The notes beneath the pieces were generated by a model, which had not been told where the DNA came from, ran no database searches, and saw only the letters and a program-made list of their open reading frames with translations. Shown piece after piece: positions 25,845-35,278 of a stretch of 64,000 bases of DNA. A program made the translations under genes and the position numbers. Position 1 is the first letter of the stretch. Every line of letters starts with the position of its first letter. The DNA is from UBA7330 sp965243485 (GTDB taxonomy: Bacteria; Bacteroidota; Bacteroidia; Cytophagales; Cyclobacteriaceae): assembly GCA_965243485.1 (NCBI GenBank), contig CBDEVP010000001.1, positions 124,001-188,000 on the forward strand. The letters run 5' to 3'.

Positions 25845-26888
25845 TCAGGCATTAGCCAGTCTTTCTTTAATATCAATCCATTCAAACATTACTTTCCCAT
25901 GCTCATTTTTTACTCCGAACACATCCATGGGGTTTTTGTAAAAGTCTGCCAATGGCAAAGGAGTACTTTTAATCAGACAATATTTTTTCATTAGGTTGGG
26001 CTCCTCTAACCATGGCTGGCCAAGAACAGATACTGCATTATAAAACAACAATAGCTGCTCATGGTTAGAAAGTTGGGATCGAACAGTGGCGATATAGTTG
26101 TATTTGCTATCATAATTAAAAATCTTCTCTTCGCCCTGGTCAACAAACTTTACCAACTGGAAGAGGTGTCTAACATAGTGACTCAGTTTGCTCATGTGAC
26201 CATTGCAAGGTTTATAAGTGATATTAAGATGAAAAACTCCATCATCTGAATTGGCTGCAATTGGCTTTTTCTTTTTTCTTTCATCTCTCCATATATTTTG
26301 GCAGCCTTTCAGATATTCTTCAAGGGATTGAATAAATCCATCGTAGGTGGATCCAACCAAATCATGAATGACTTTTGTTGAATTCGGTCCAATACCAAAA
26401 AAGAAAATCAGGTAAGAAATATTGTAGAGCTTATCAGGGCTAATTTCCGGAAATCCATTTTGAGCTTTATTCGAGGTATAAAAATCAATTGTTGATAGGT
26501 AGATGTACTTAAATTCGTTGAACATTGAGATAAATGTCTTTCTCCCGTACAATGATTTTCCAACACCAATCTCAGTTACATTATTGCGGTGAATCTGGAG
26601 GAGATTATAAAACTTGTTTTCAAAGCGTTCAACCTGTAAATCCTTCTTGTGTTGCTCGTTAGCAATGTACTGTACAATAAAGGCAATGAAGGTGGTAAAC
26701 ACAGCAAGGATACCAATTATTGGTGCAGTAAAACCGCTTAAGGAATCGCCCATTTGACCTGTTTTCTCAAAAGAAATGTCTCTAAAAAGAGGCATGGTAG
26801 TTCCGAAGAAAATCACAAATAAAACGAATCCTAAGAAGTACAATAGTCCTGTAACAAACCTGAGATCTAAATTATCGATTTTAATCAC
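25845..26888 (-). CDS. AbiC-like phage abortive infection membrane protein
   Basis: A 347-residue protein matching the putative phage abortive infection family (PF16872 type). Two N-terminal membrane helices (about 12-32 and 50-72) precede 'ERFENKFYNLLQIHRNNVTE' (about 88-107) and 'GRKTFISMFNEFKYIYLS' (about 116-133), which are the family's recognition blocks. A long soluble domain follows. It starts at GTG 26888, overlapping the stop of the methyltransferase (GTGA), so it is translationally coupled to the restriction-like genes. Family members limit phage growth by cell death or arrest, by a mechanism that is not established. Confidence 0.8.
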   Translation of the reverse strand: MIKIDNLDLRFVTGLLYFLGFVLFVIFFGTTMPLFRDISFEKTGQMGDSLSGFTAPIIGILAVFTTFIAFIVQYIANEQHKKDLQVERFENKFYNLLQIHRNNVTEIGVGKSLYGRKTFISMFNEFKYIYLSTIDFYTSNKAQNGFPEISPDKLYNISYLIFFFGIGPNSTKVIHDLVGSTYDGFIQSLEEYLKGCQNIWRDERKKKKPIAANSDDGVFHLNITYKPCNGHMSKLSHYVRHLFQLVKFVDQGEEKIFNYDSKYNYIATVRSQLSNHEQLLLFYNAVSVLGQPWLEEPNLMKKYCLIKSTPLPLADFYKNPMDVFGVKNEHGKVMFEWIDIKERLANA

Positions 26889-29800
26889 TCTTCCACCTCC
26901 TCTCCATCCCGATCGCTATCCTCCTCACCGAAGAGCGTCTTGCCCATGCGGTACTTGATGTCATAATTGATGATGAAATCCAGCTCCTCCTCGGTAAACC
27001 CATAGTGCTCCGCCAGCACCGTGTCGATCTGGTCAATGATGGGTTTGGATTTTTTGGGATAAATGCATTGAATTCTGAGTTTACCAACATTTTTAAAATT
27101 CATCTCCAATAATTCAGAATTATTCTCAAAATCACGAAAAAGACTATCTGTTTGCTTGGTTAACGCATCACGGTGCTGCTCTTGTAATTTCTCAAAGGTT
27201 AATGGGGCATTAAATACTTCACGATTATTCAAATTCCTGCAATCTGACCAAACAGTGAGCAACCAATAGAAATAGGAAGAATTTAGCACACTTAAAAAAG
27301 CTGATTTAATAGCCCCAGATTGAACTTCGATACTCTTTAGTTCAGATGGCTCTCTTACCTGATTTTTTTCATCAATTATTTTAGGGACAAAATCCAGAAT
27401 CTGTACGAACCCACTAAGCTTTCTCGTATAGTAAAATCGCTGACCTTGCTTCGCCAGATAATCCTTCAGGCTTTTTTGTTTTAAGGTATGAGAGTAAATG
27501 TCTAGAGCCAGATGATCTCCAACCTTTGGAACAAACCCTTTTTTATCATCTATATCTGTACATTCTGCATAAGCTAATGTGGTAAATAGGTATTCACGAA
27601 ATACGGAGTTCCACTTGTAATACCTACTACTATAATTAGCCTTCTTGGAATCTCTATGGGTAAGAACTATTGACAACCTAATATGCTCTAGTCCATCAAA
27701 AAGTTTAGAAGGTCGGTCGTTATAATTGCTAACAAATAATTTTCCCTGCTTCTTCAATAAGTCCTGCAAGGACTGGTATCTATCGGTGCAAACTGATGCC
27801 ACTGGAATAATCAAACCAACTTTTCCGTAATCAGAATACATTGTAAAACACCTTTCAAAACATAGAGCATAAAGGTTGCCACAATTCAATGTGTCGTAAT
27901 TTTGGAGAGAATACGATTTTACATCCTTCATCTCTACGTAAGGTGGATTGCCAATAATCACATCAAAACCTCCATTACCGGAAATGATCTGGTAAAATTC
28001 TGCAAACCAGTGAAAAGGCTGGTGCGAACTAAGCCAGGTCTTGTATTCCTTGGTTTCTTGTTGAATGGTACTCGGATTGCTGAACAATCCAGAATTACCG
28101 CCCATGTCTTCATATTTGCTAACTCCATAAGTGTCAGCCAGGTATTCGTTGAGCCTATCGTTTAATTGTTTCAACCTGCTCTTCAGTTCTTCTTTTGCTT
28201 CCCGGAAGCTGTCCGATCCCTGGTCGTTGATCAGCTGGCTGTCCTGGAAATGTGAGTAAGCCTTACTGATATCAATGCACTGATCCTCGAACTCTTTCAA
28301 TACCTCTTCATATCCTGTCCTATACTGACCGTGCCGGTCAGCTTTTATTGCCCTTAGCAACTCTTTTTCAGTAGCAAAGCCGACCAGGGTATTACCTGCA
28401 CGGATGTTGAAGTCGATATCGGGCAGCGGCTCCAGGCCGAAATTCTTTTTTGCAGGGTCTACGTCTACGGTAGCCACCAGCTTCAGGAAGAGGCGCAGTT
28501 TGGCAATTTCCACCGCCTCCTTCATGATATCTACTCCATAGAGGTTGTGCAGGATGATGGTCTTGTAGATAAAATAAGGTCGGCTAGGGTGTTCATCACT
28601 ATTGACCTGTTGCAGGGTTTCTTCAAAAAACCTATATTTTCCTGGCTCTTCCTCCACAAACTCTTCCATACGCCGCAGGCAGGTCTCATAGAGGGGTTCC
28701 AGGATATTGAGCGCATCAAAGAGAAATGCACCGGAACCACAGGTTGGGTCAAGAATGGTTATTTTATTAAGTGCTTTATAGAAGTGCCTAATGAATACAG
28801 GGTCTTCAGTTGTTTCAATATAGTCCTGGGCAAACTGCCGGATGTTGAGGTTGTAGGTGATCAGATCATTGATGTGAGTGATCTCACCATTTTCAATTTT
28901 GGATTTCACCTCAGCGTATCGTTTGCGCCGCTCTATCAGCTCGCGGTAGAGTTCGGTGGGCAGGGCGCTAGATTCAGGAGCGCGCTGGTTCCACGGTTTG
29001 CGGAGTTCCCACAGGTGGGGTGAAGTGCCGGCCTTTACCACCTGTTGTTCCAGTTCCGGAACAAATCCCTCTTGTACGTCTTCCGGTAGATCGCCAAAGA
29101 GGTCATTGCCAGCGGGCACGCCATATTTGACCGCCGGATAGATGTAGGTATCACCACTGTTTTTTAGGAATGTCCACAGCTCACTATCAGGTTTGAAGCC
29201 CTCTTTGTACTTACGCTCGGTTTCGTCGAAGAGGAATGGGATGATGGTATTTTTTCCAATGTAGTCGGTGATGTCCTCTTTGGTGTAGTAGGCGCCCATG
29301 GCCGCCCGGTCGTTGATGTACTTCTCAAAGATGTAGCCGATCACGTCTGGGTTGATGGTTTTTCCTTCAGCATGCTCCCGGGTGTCGAGGTGCCATTCCC
29401 ATTGATCGAAGAAATCAAAAATCCGCTCAAAAGCCTCATCGGCTACCTGTATCTGGTCAAACTGCTGTTCCAGCTCATGTACATCGAATAGACCTCCGTT
29501 CAGGTATGGGATTTTGCCCAGGGGCACAGGCAGGTCATCGCTGCGGTTGTCCACCGGTTTGCCCAGTCCATCGTGAAAGAGCTCCAGCAAAAAGCTACGA
29601 TAAAAGCTGTAGAACTTGCCCTTGCCAGCCATATCCCGGCAGGCATTCAGCTTGTTTTTCAGGTAGTGTCTGTCTTGGTCCAGAAAACCTTTTTTTTGGA
29701 TGAAGTAGCAAAACATCAGGCGGTTGAGCATGAGCGATGCATACCACTGCTTGTTGGTGTTTTCCGTGTCCTTTTTTATATGATCATCAATGCCTTTTAT

Positions 29801-30355
29801 GAAATCCAGGAACTGTGTGTGCTGCCTTTTGAACTCGGCATAAAACTTCTTGGTCACCTTTTCGGCATTAGCCGCAAAGTTTTCCCGAATGCGTTGCACC
29901 ACATCGATAATAGTGAGCGTACCGGCTTCATCCTCCTCCATGGAGAAAAACGCACCAGACAGTTTCTGGTAGAGAAGCTCCGGAGCCTGGCCTTTCGTCC
30001 ACTTGTGGCTGACCGTGCGCACAGGCTTATTAGGCTCCCGCACCAGCAATTCCCACTGCTGGGTGGTCTGGCCATTATCCACAAAAATGATCAGGTGTTC
30101 GTGGTGCAGTTTGGCAATTTCGGTATGGATTCCTTTGCGGGTTTGTGCATCCGGAATTTTTCCTTCAGCATCAGGCTGGCATACCAGGATCGCAAAGCCT
30201 TCCTTTTCAGCGATGTGTTGAAACTGAAATGTTTGGTCGGCAGCCTTTTTTGGAAAGGAATCATCTTTATAATTCCAACCCAGTTGATTGAAGAGCTGGT
30301 CAAACTCAAAGTTTTCGATATACCGGTCAAACTGTTTGCGCTTCAATGGTTCCAT
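26885..30355 (-). CDS. Eco57I-type DNA methyltransferase / restriction protein
   Basis: A 1156-residue N6-adenine type methyltransferase. Motif I 'ILDPTCGSGAFLFDAL' is at about 534-549 and the catalytic 'NPPY' at 803-806 ('FDVIIGNPPYVEM'). The segment 'GAYYTKEDITDYIG' (about 354-367) is typical of type IIG and PglX-like enzymes. The first 350 residues are a separate domain with a nuclease-like strand pattern, but no clear PD-(D/E)xK can be assigned. The C-terminal 300 residues are a likely target-recognition region. It begins one base after the helicase stop and overlaps the AbiC-like gene, so methylation, translocation and an abortive function are made together. Confidence 0.88.
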   Translation of the reverse strand: MEPLKRKQFDRYIENFEFDQLFNQLGWNYKDDSFPKKAADQTFQFQHIAEKEGFAILVCQPDAEGKIPDAQTRKGIHTEIAKLHHEHLIIFVDNGQTTQQWELLVREPNKPVRTVSHKWTKGQAPELLYQKLSGAFFSMEEDEAGTLTIIDVVQRIRENFAANAEKVTKKFYAEFKRQHTQFLDFIKGIDDHIKKDTENTNKQWYASLMLNRLMFCYFIQKKGFLDQDRHYLKNKLNACRDMAGKGKFYSFYRSFLLELFHDGLGKPVDNRSDDLPVPLGKIPYLNGGLFDVHELEQQFDQIQVADEAFERIFDFFDQWEWHLDTREHAEGKTINPDVIGYIFEKYINDRAAMGAYYTKEDITDYIGKNTIIPFLFDETERKYKEGFKPDSELWTFLKNSGDTYIYPAVKYGVPAGNDLFGDLPEDVQEGFVPELEQQVVKAGTSPHLWELRKPWNQRAPESSALPTELYRELIERRKRYAEVKSKIENGEITHINDLITYNLNIRQFAQDYIETTEDPVFIRHFYKALNKITILDPTCGSGAFLFDALNILEPLYETCLRRMEEFVEEEPGKYRFFEETLQQVNSDEHPSRPYFIYKTIILHNLYGVDIMKEAVEIAKLRLFLKLVATVDVDPAKKNFGLEPLPDIDFNIRAGNTLVGFATEKELLRAIKADRHGQYRTGYEEVLKEFEDQCIDISKAYSHFQDSQLINDQGSDSFREAKEELKSRLKQLNDRLNEYLADTYGVSKYEDMGGNSGLFSNPSTIQQETKEYKTWLSSHQPFHWFAEFYQIISGNGGFDVIIGNPPYVEMKDVKSYSLQNYDTLNCGNLYALCFERCFTMYSDYGKVGLIIPVASVCTDRYQSLQDLLKKQGKLFVSNYNDRPSKLFDGLEHIRLSIVLTHRDSKKANYSSRYYKWNSVFREYLFTTLAYAECTDIDDKKGFVPKVGDHLALDIYSHTLKQKSLKDYLAKQGQRFYYTRKLSGFVQILDFVPKIIDEKNQVREPSELKSIEVQSGAIKSAFLSVLNSSYFYWLLTVWSDCRNLNNREVFNAPLTFEKLQEQHRDALTKQTDSLFRDFENNSELLEMNFKNVGKLRIQCIYPKKSKPIIDQIDTVLAEHYGFTEEELDFIINYDIKYRMGKTLFGEEDSDRDGEEVEE

Positions 30356-30356
30356 T

Positions 30357-33300
30357 TTAGTTTTCTTCTTTTAGTCCCATGGAGCAAATCACCCGAGGTG
30401 TACGTACTTCTGTTTCATTTTCATCGATAAGGCAAAGACGTCCTTCTTTGCGGAGGTTGATCACTACTTCGGATAGCTCCTCATCGCTGATACCTAATCT
30501 AAGCCGACGATTGAGTAATGTCTTAGCGCTTTCCTGCATGGGAAATTTATAAATGTCGTCTATTGCCCGTTTTAAGGACTCATTTTCAAACAAGGTATTT
30601 TTATGTTCTTCGAAGAGGCGTTGCAGTCGCATATATGTCTTGTACCGGACACTGGTCCGCTTACCCAAATGACCTCCACCGGAAGTTTTTTGTACCTGAT
30701 TGGATATTTCTACCGCCCGTTCTACCAAGTGATGGTGCTTTTCCAGTCTTTCCAGAGCTGGTGTATCCAGGGCACACTCCAGTACTCTGAGAATGCGGTT
30801 TTGACTCCTGGAGCGGACATTTCCATACTCATCCAGCCAGGTAAGTACATCCACACCTCCAGAGGTCTTATGATAAGTGATCACTCCATTGTTAAGTACA
30901 TCAGAAGGCTTGGCCTTGGTAGAATACACCACATTAGGCAGATTGGCAATGGTCTTTTTCAAATTGGGGCTGGCTTTGATTGCCTGGTTCCAAATTTCGT
31001 AGGCTTTGGAAGTTAAGTCCACTTCATCTGATTCATCTTCATCAAGGATATCAGATTTCTCATTGTAGAGATCTCGAATATTGACAGGATCTCCATCAAA
31101 AAATACTTCATCGGCACCTACCACTTCGGCATTTTCCTGGATTCGGTTTTGGAGACGACTTCGCAAATTGATGACAACCTCTACCCCATCAGCAGGCAGA
31201 AATGAGTAGCAATAAATAACCGGAGATTTTTGACCAATCCTGTCTACCCGGCCAGCACGTTGGATGAGGCGGATGAGCGCCCAGGGCAGGTCAAAATTAA
31301 CAACGATGTGTGCATCCTGCAGATTTTGTCCCTCACTGAGCACATCGGTCGTAATAAGTATCCGGATCTCACTTTCTTTCAATTTTGCTTCATTGCTTTC
31401 CGGACTGAAGCGATGTGCTGCAGCCGTTGGATTTTCGGTATCTCCAGTCACACATAACAAATCAGTAACCCTTCTGCGTTTCAACTCCTTTTCAAGATAT
31501 CGGGCTGTATCAGCAAACTGGGTAAAGACTAATATTTTCTCGTCTCTGTGTTGTTTCTGACATAGCTTTTCAAAGGCATCAATCTGCTTGTCGACAGTAG
31601 CATCCCATTGATGACCGATCTTAAGGATTTGCATGATAAGTTCCGCATCCTTTTTCAGTTGTTTCTTCAGAGTTGATTTGAAAAAGCGCGGAGAGATCCA
31701 TCTGAATTTTCTAGGGTGAGCCTGCATGGTTTTGTAAATGCTGCCAGCACCTGTGGCGTACTCCTCCAGTTGATGGTGAATTTTAACCAACCCCAGTTCG
31801 TCCAGGGTCTCATCGTGTTCTTCCAAAAACTCATCCATAGCCTGGGTTTCCTGTGAACCAATAGGCAAGTCCAGGTTATTTTCTATGGCGTGGATGTACA
31901 CAAAGTTTCGCATGGCATGCCTGGCCAAAGAAAGTAGAAAAGCGTAGCCGCTGCTTTCCAGCCTCTTGAACAAATTGGTACGGCAAAACCCCATCAAACG
32001 CTTACCTGCCCGGGTAAGGTTGTTAAGCTGGTCTACTTCTGAGGATGAAGCATCTAGCGTTTTGGCTTCATCTATAAAAAGGCCCAGGCCATAACGGGGC
32101 AGGGACATTTTATTGATGGTATCTACTACATCCCTCGAAAAAAGTCTGGCGTATAAGTCATCTGGATCACTCGAATTAAATTCATATTCGATCTTACGTG
32201 GTATCCTTTCAGGGAAATAAAACTTTGTCCCATCTTCAAAAGTCAAGAACTTACGGCCATTGGATCCATTGGTTTCGGCATAATTGTCTCTAATGAAGGA
32301 ACGTGTGCGTCGCACCAGAAACATTTTGAGCAGATCACGCCAATCGTCAGCAAACTCACTTTTCTCAAAAGCTGCAATGCTGAACGGGCTTGTCTGGTGC
32401 TCTGCGATATATTCATGCTGGCCACCAATAGACTCCAGGTAACGCTCTGGTCCAATACCTAAATCTTGATCCTCAGGGATGAATAATCTCAATTGATTGG
32501 AAAGGTCTAAATAGGTTTTGTTGTATGGAGTGGCAGTGAGGAGTATCACCTTAGTCTCATTCCTGTCAATATAATCTTTGACCAGTCCATAACGTTTACC
32601 TTCTCTGTTACGTAGGTTGTGACTTTCATCGATCACCACAATTCTGTAGCGGCGTTCGTTTTCCAACCAGCTTTCATTCACTCTGGAAATACTCATAACC
32701 GATGCTCTGAGCCTGTACCTATGCACATAATCTTTCCACATTTCCACCAGATTCTTAGGACAGATGATTAGAGTCTCGAGCACAAAGGTGTCTTCAAACA
32801 TCCTGGCTAGTGCCGATGCAGTCATAGTCTTACCTAGTCCCACTACATCTCCGATGATCACACCGTTTCGGTGGTAAAGGTGCTGTGCAGCCAAAGTAAC
32901 GGCCTTTTTTTGAAAGGGTAATAGATGATCAAATTCCCTGGGAATATCAAAATTGTTTTCTCCAGTTTGTGCTTCCTGTGATAGGTGATATGCTATTTTT
33001 AGGTAGATGTAATAAGGTGGGATCAGCTTTTCGCCGGCCCAGCTTTCATCAATGATATCAGCGAGTTCATCAGAGATATCTATGGCAAACCGGTCATCCC
33101 ATCGATCATTAAACCATTCTGCCAGTTTTTCAGCGGCATCTTTTTCTACTACATCTACATTAAGTTCTCCCTGCTTCTCCAGACCGGACATGGTAAGATT
33201 ACTGCTTCCCACATAAGCAATGATTGGTGATTTCTTATCGTTTCTAAATCCAAGGTAAAGCTTGGCATGCAATGGGTGACTGAGAAAGAGCTTTACTCGG

Positions 33301-33680
33301 ACTTTATTTTCTTTCAACTGATTGGAGAGTTGCCGAAGGGCAGCTTCATCATCCGACCTTGGGACACCAAATGTTAACTGCTCCCTAAACTCAAGTGCCA
33401 TTGACCTTTTGAGGGCCACAACTTTTGCCTGGTCAACAAGTCCGGGTTTTTGGTTTGCCAATACCTGCTTTAAAAGCTCCTCTGATGGACGTTGCATACC
33501 TACTATTAGTCGACAGCAGTGTTCATCTTCACCACTAAAAGCTTCTACCAGATCAGTGACTGTCTTCCATCCACGGAGGTTGAAGTAGCCTACACAAAAG
33601 TCCGATCTATAAGATTCCTTCAGGGTATCTTTAAGATCGTTTGCGAGTACTTCTTCAATGTTATCGTAGATGGTCGGCAT
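30357..33680 (-). CDS. PLD-nuclease/SNF2 helicase fusion of a restriction-like operon
   Basis: An 1107-residue protein. Residues 20-200 are a phospholipase-D-like nuclease domain with 'HAKLYLGF' (H138, K140) and 'VGSSNLTMSG' (157-166), a single HKD half. A superfamily 2 SNF2-type motor follows: Walker A 'GDVVGLGKT' (277-285), 'DESHN' (351-355), 'LLTATPYNKT' (about 375), and the helicase C-terminal part with 'VLSEGQNLQDAHIVVNFD' and 'IQRAGRVDRIGQ'. The last 250 residues are unassigned. It is first in the operon, one base before the methyltransferase. It probably moves along DNA and cuts unmodified targets. Confidence 0.9.
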   Translation of the reverse strand: MPTIYDNIEEVLANDLKDTLKESYRSDFCVGYFNLRGWKTVTDLVEAFSGEDEHCCRLIVGMQRPSEELLKQVLANQKPGLVDQAKVVALKRSMALEFREQLTFGVPRSDDEAALRQLSNQLKENKVRVKLFLSHPLHAKLYLGFRNDKKSPIIAYVGSSNLTMSGLEKQGELNVDVVEKDAAEKLAEWFNDRWDDRFAIDISDELADIIDESWAGEKLIPPYYIYLKIAYHLSQEAQTGENNFDIPREFDHLLPFQKKAVTLAAQHLYHRNGVIIGDVVGLGKTMTASALARMFEDTFVLETLIICPKNLVEMWKDYVHRYRLRASVMSISRVNESWLENERRYRIVVIDESHNLRNREGKRYGLVKDYIDRNETKVILLTATPYNKTYLDLSNQLRLFIPEDQDLGIGPERYLESIGGQHEYIAEHQTSPFSIAAFEKSEFADDWRDLLKMFLVRRTRSFIRDNYAETNGSNGRKFLTFEDGTKFYFPERIPRKIEYEFNSSDPDDLYARLFSRDVVDTINKMSLPRYGLGLFIDEAKTLDASSSEVDQLNNLTRAGKRLMGFCRTNLFKRLESSGYAFLLSLARHAMRNFVYIHAIENNLDLPIGSQETQAMDEFLEEHDETLDELGLVKIHHQLEEYATGAGSIYKTMQAHPRKFRWISPRFFKSTLKKQLKKDAELIMQILKIGHQWDATVDKQIDAFEKLCQKQHRDEKILVFTQFADTARYLEKELKRRRVTDLLCVTGDTENPTAAAHRFSPESNEAKLKESEIRILITTDVLSEGQNLQDAHIVVNFDLPWALIRLIQRAGRVDRIGQKSPVIYCYSFLPADGVEVVINLRSRLQNRIQENAEVVGADEVFFDGDPVNIRDLYNEKSDILDEDESDEVDLTSKAYEIWNQAIKASPNLKKTIANLPNVVYSTKAKPSDVLNNGVITYHKTSGGVDVLTWLDEYGNVRSRSQNRILRVLECALDTPALERLEKHHHLVERAVEISNQVQKTSGGGHLGKRTSVRYKTYMRLQRLFEEHKNTLFENESLKRAIDDIYKFPMQESAKTLLNRRLRLGISDEELSEVVINLRKEGRLCLIDENETEVRTPRVICSMGLKEEN

Positions 33681-33828
33681 GGTGAATTGCTAAAATTAAC
33701 AGGGAAATTAAAGAAAAACAGGGAGTCGTTTACACGCTGGCTTAAACAAATTGACTCTTTATTATTTGGAAGATGGCATATAATCAAATTCAGTTCTTAG
33801 ATCCATTTAAAAGGCTTAGAACATACAC

Positions 33829-34115
33829 TCACTTTTCAGAGAAGAAAGTGATTACTTTTTCAATTTGATCCAGGATCGGTTTTATCGGGCCAGGCTTGAT
33901 CTGTACCAGGTCAATATCCTCGGAATACCTCGGTGCTGGATTCAGATAGAGCTTATGTAATGCCGTACCTCCACGAAAGCCAGGTTTTCCCGTAGGAAAT
34001 CATCCGAGAAGATCGCAACCAGTGTCCGACAAATGAGAAGGTCCTGCTCTACCTGTTCATTGTTCCTCCATGGTGCTTTGGATTTCCACTCGTCAATATA
34101 TCGTCTTGGAATCAT
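33829..34115 (-). pseudogene. AbiEii toxin remnant (frameshifted and truncated)
   Basis: From ATG 34115 the frame reads 'MIPRRYIDEWKSKAPW' and 'EIFSDEFL'-like sequence (seen as 'AIFSDDFLRENLAF'), then a one-base loss shifts the frame; in the next frame it continues as 'RGGTALHKLYLNPAPRYSED' and 'IDLVQIKPG', the GG...DxDL nucleotidyltransferase motif of AbiEii toxins. It stops after about 95 residues in total, against roughly 250-300 in intact family members. It follows the AbiEi gene by 25 bases, the normal order. The toxin cannot be functional. Confidence 0.85.
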
Positions 34116-34140
34116 TTATGAATCGAAGCTTTGCGTAGTT

Positions 34141-34947
34141 TCATAGATCACTTTCTAATTCCACATTCTTGATAATCTTCCAGTCAGTGTCTAAGTCACC
34201 TGCTCCTTTGTCACCTTTCAACAGCGGAACTGGTATTAGATTTCTACCCCTGATCTCTTTTTTTAGAACTGCAGCTAGTTTATCTCTGCCAATCTCTTTA
34301 TCTACGATATAACCCAGTCGCTGGATGGAAGTGGTTTGTGGAAAATTGTGAGCCGTTCTTGCCAACTCTGATGGTTTCATTGCTTCAACCAATTCCTCCA
34401 GAACTGTGAACACCCGGTTAATACTAAGATCATAGGTCAATAGATCTAATGCCGTGAGTTCCGGAGAAGAGACATTGATATAACCTGCATCTGTTTTCTT
34501 CTGGGCAATGTCCTCATCCTTCCAGGCTTTCTTTACATAGAAGTTCAAACTAAGTTTTTTATTTTTCAGATTTCTCAGCGCTGGCTTTTCAGTTATTACA
34601 TAGTAGGTCATTGGCTGCTGATGAGCCGCTCCGTGATACGCTGCTGCCGAGAACAGGGCTACATAGTATCGCTTTCTCAGAGATTTCATAAGATCATCTA
34701 TAAATAAATTAGGGGGGAGCATACCATTGCTGGAGTATTCAGGAGGTATAATGGCATAGAATCCATACCGGACCATAGCAATCTTTCCCTTAACCGTATA
34801 CCTGTACAATGCCTGGTTCAATGCTTTATCGGAAACATCGAAATTTGACCTGGCTTCTTCTCGTGAAAAAGAGTACCGTCCCTGGGCACGGATCGCATTC
34901 ACGAAATTTTCCAGGGTTTTGTATTTTATTTTAGTTGTTAATTCCAT
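34141..34947 (-). CDS. AbiEi-family type IV antitoxin
   Basis: A 268-residue protein; ATG 34947 is chosen because the winged-helix domain starts with 'KIKYKTLENFVNAIRAQGRY'. Residues 1-90 are the DNA-binding wHTH ('FSREEARSNFDVSDKALNQA', 'GKIAMVRYGFYAI'), and the rest is the AbiEi antitoxin domain with 'RYYVALFSAAAYHGA' (about 94-108) and 'VSSPELTALDLLTYD' (about 164-178). AbiEi represses its own operon and counters the AbiEii nucleotidyltransferase toxin. Here the reading frame is intact while the toxin gene is broken, so it may now be only a repressor, or act against other AbiEii proteins. Confidence 0.85.
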   Translation of the reverse strand: MELTTKIKYKTLENFVNAIRAQGRYSFSREEARSNFDVSDKALNQALYRYTVKGKIAMVRYGFYAIIPPEYSSNGMLPPNLFIDDLMKSLRKRYYVALFSAAAYHGAAHQQPMTYYVITEKPALRNLKNKKLSLNFYVKKAWKDEDIAQKKTDAGYINVSSPELTALDLLTYDLSINRVFTVLEELVEAMKPSELARTAHNFPQTTSIQRLGYIVDKEIGRDKLAAVLKKEIRGRNLIPVPLLKGDKGAGDLDTDWKIIKNVELESDL

Positions 34948-35068
34948 TTGCAAAGAACTACGAAAATCGTAGAACATCGCTAATTTAATAATTATCCATA
35001 TCATTTCAAATATTGCCCTTCTCTCGCCCATGAGCAAGCCTTAAATTTGATAAAGGATAATTGTTAAA

Positions 35069-35232
35069 CCTGGATTATGCAATAGAAAATCTATTCCAGA
35101 CATAAAACACTTTGAAATAGGCACTTACTGTAAACTTGTTGAATCACCATAGCGGTGCTATGGCTCATCAACATAAGCGCCTCTTTCTTTGTGTTTTATG
35201 CCTTCATCACGATTCCTATTGCATAATCCAGG
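35069..35232. mobile_element. 164-bp MITE with 5-bp target duplication
   Basis: The element begins CCTGGATTATGCAATAG and ends CTATTGCATAATCCAGG, an exact 17-bp terminal inverted repeat; the similarity continues imperfectly inward to about 50 bases. TTAAA flanks both ends (35064-35068 and 35233-35237) as a target duplication. A central hairpin CCATAGC-GGT-GCTATGG is nested inside a GTTGA/TCAAC pair. There is no coding capacity. The ends resemble what I remember of IS1380-type elements in Bacteroidota, which would supply transposase in trans; that parentage is unproven. Confidence 0.85.
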
Positions 35233-35278
35233 TTAAAGAGATATAGTGGATATAGGAATGTATTGTGCTATGTGTGAC

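Noticed and set aside
29573..30430. 285-codon plus-strand ORF over the methyltransferase start
   Set aside because: It is antisense to two well-supported genes and has no family signature.
24459..33680. BREX or DISARM system
   Set aside because: The methylase and helicase recall both, but PglZ, BrxC/BrxL, DUF1998 and DrmA are all missing.
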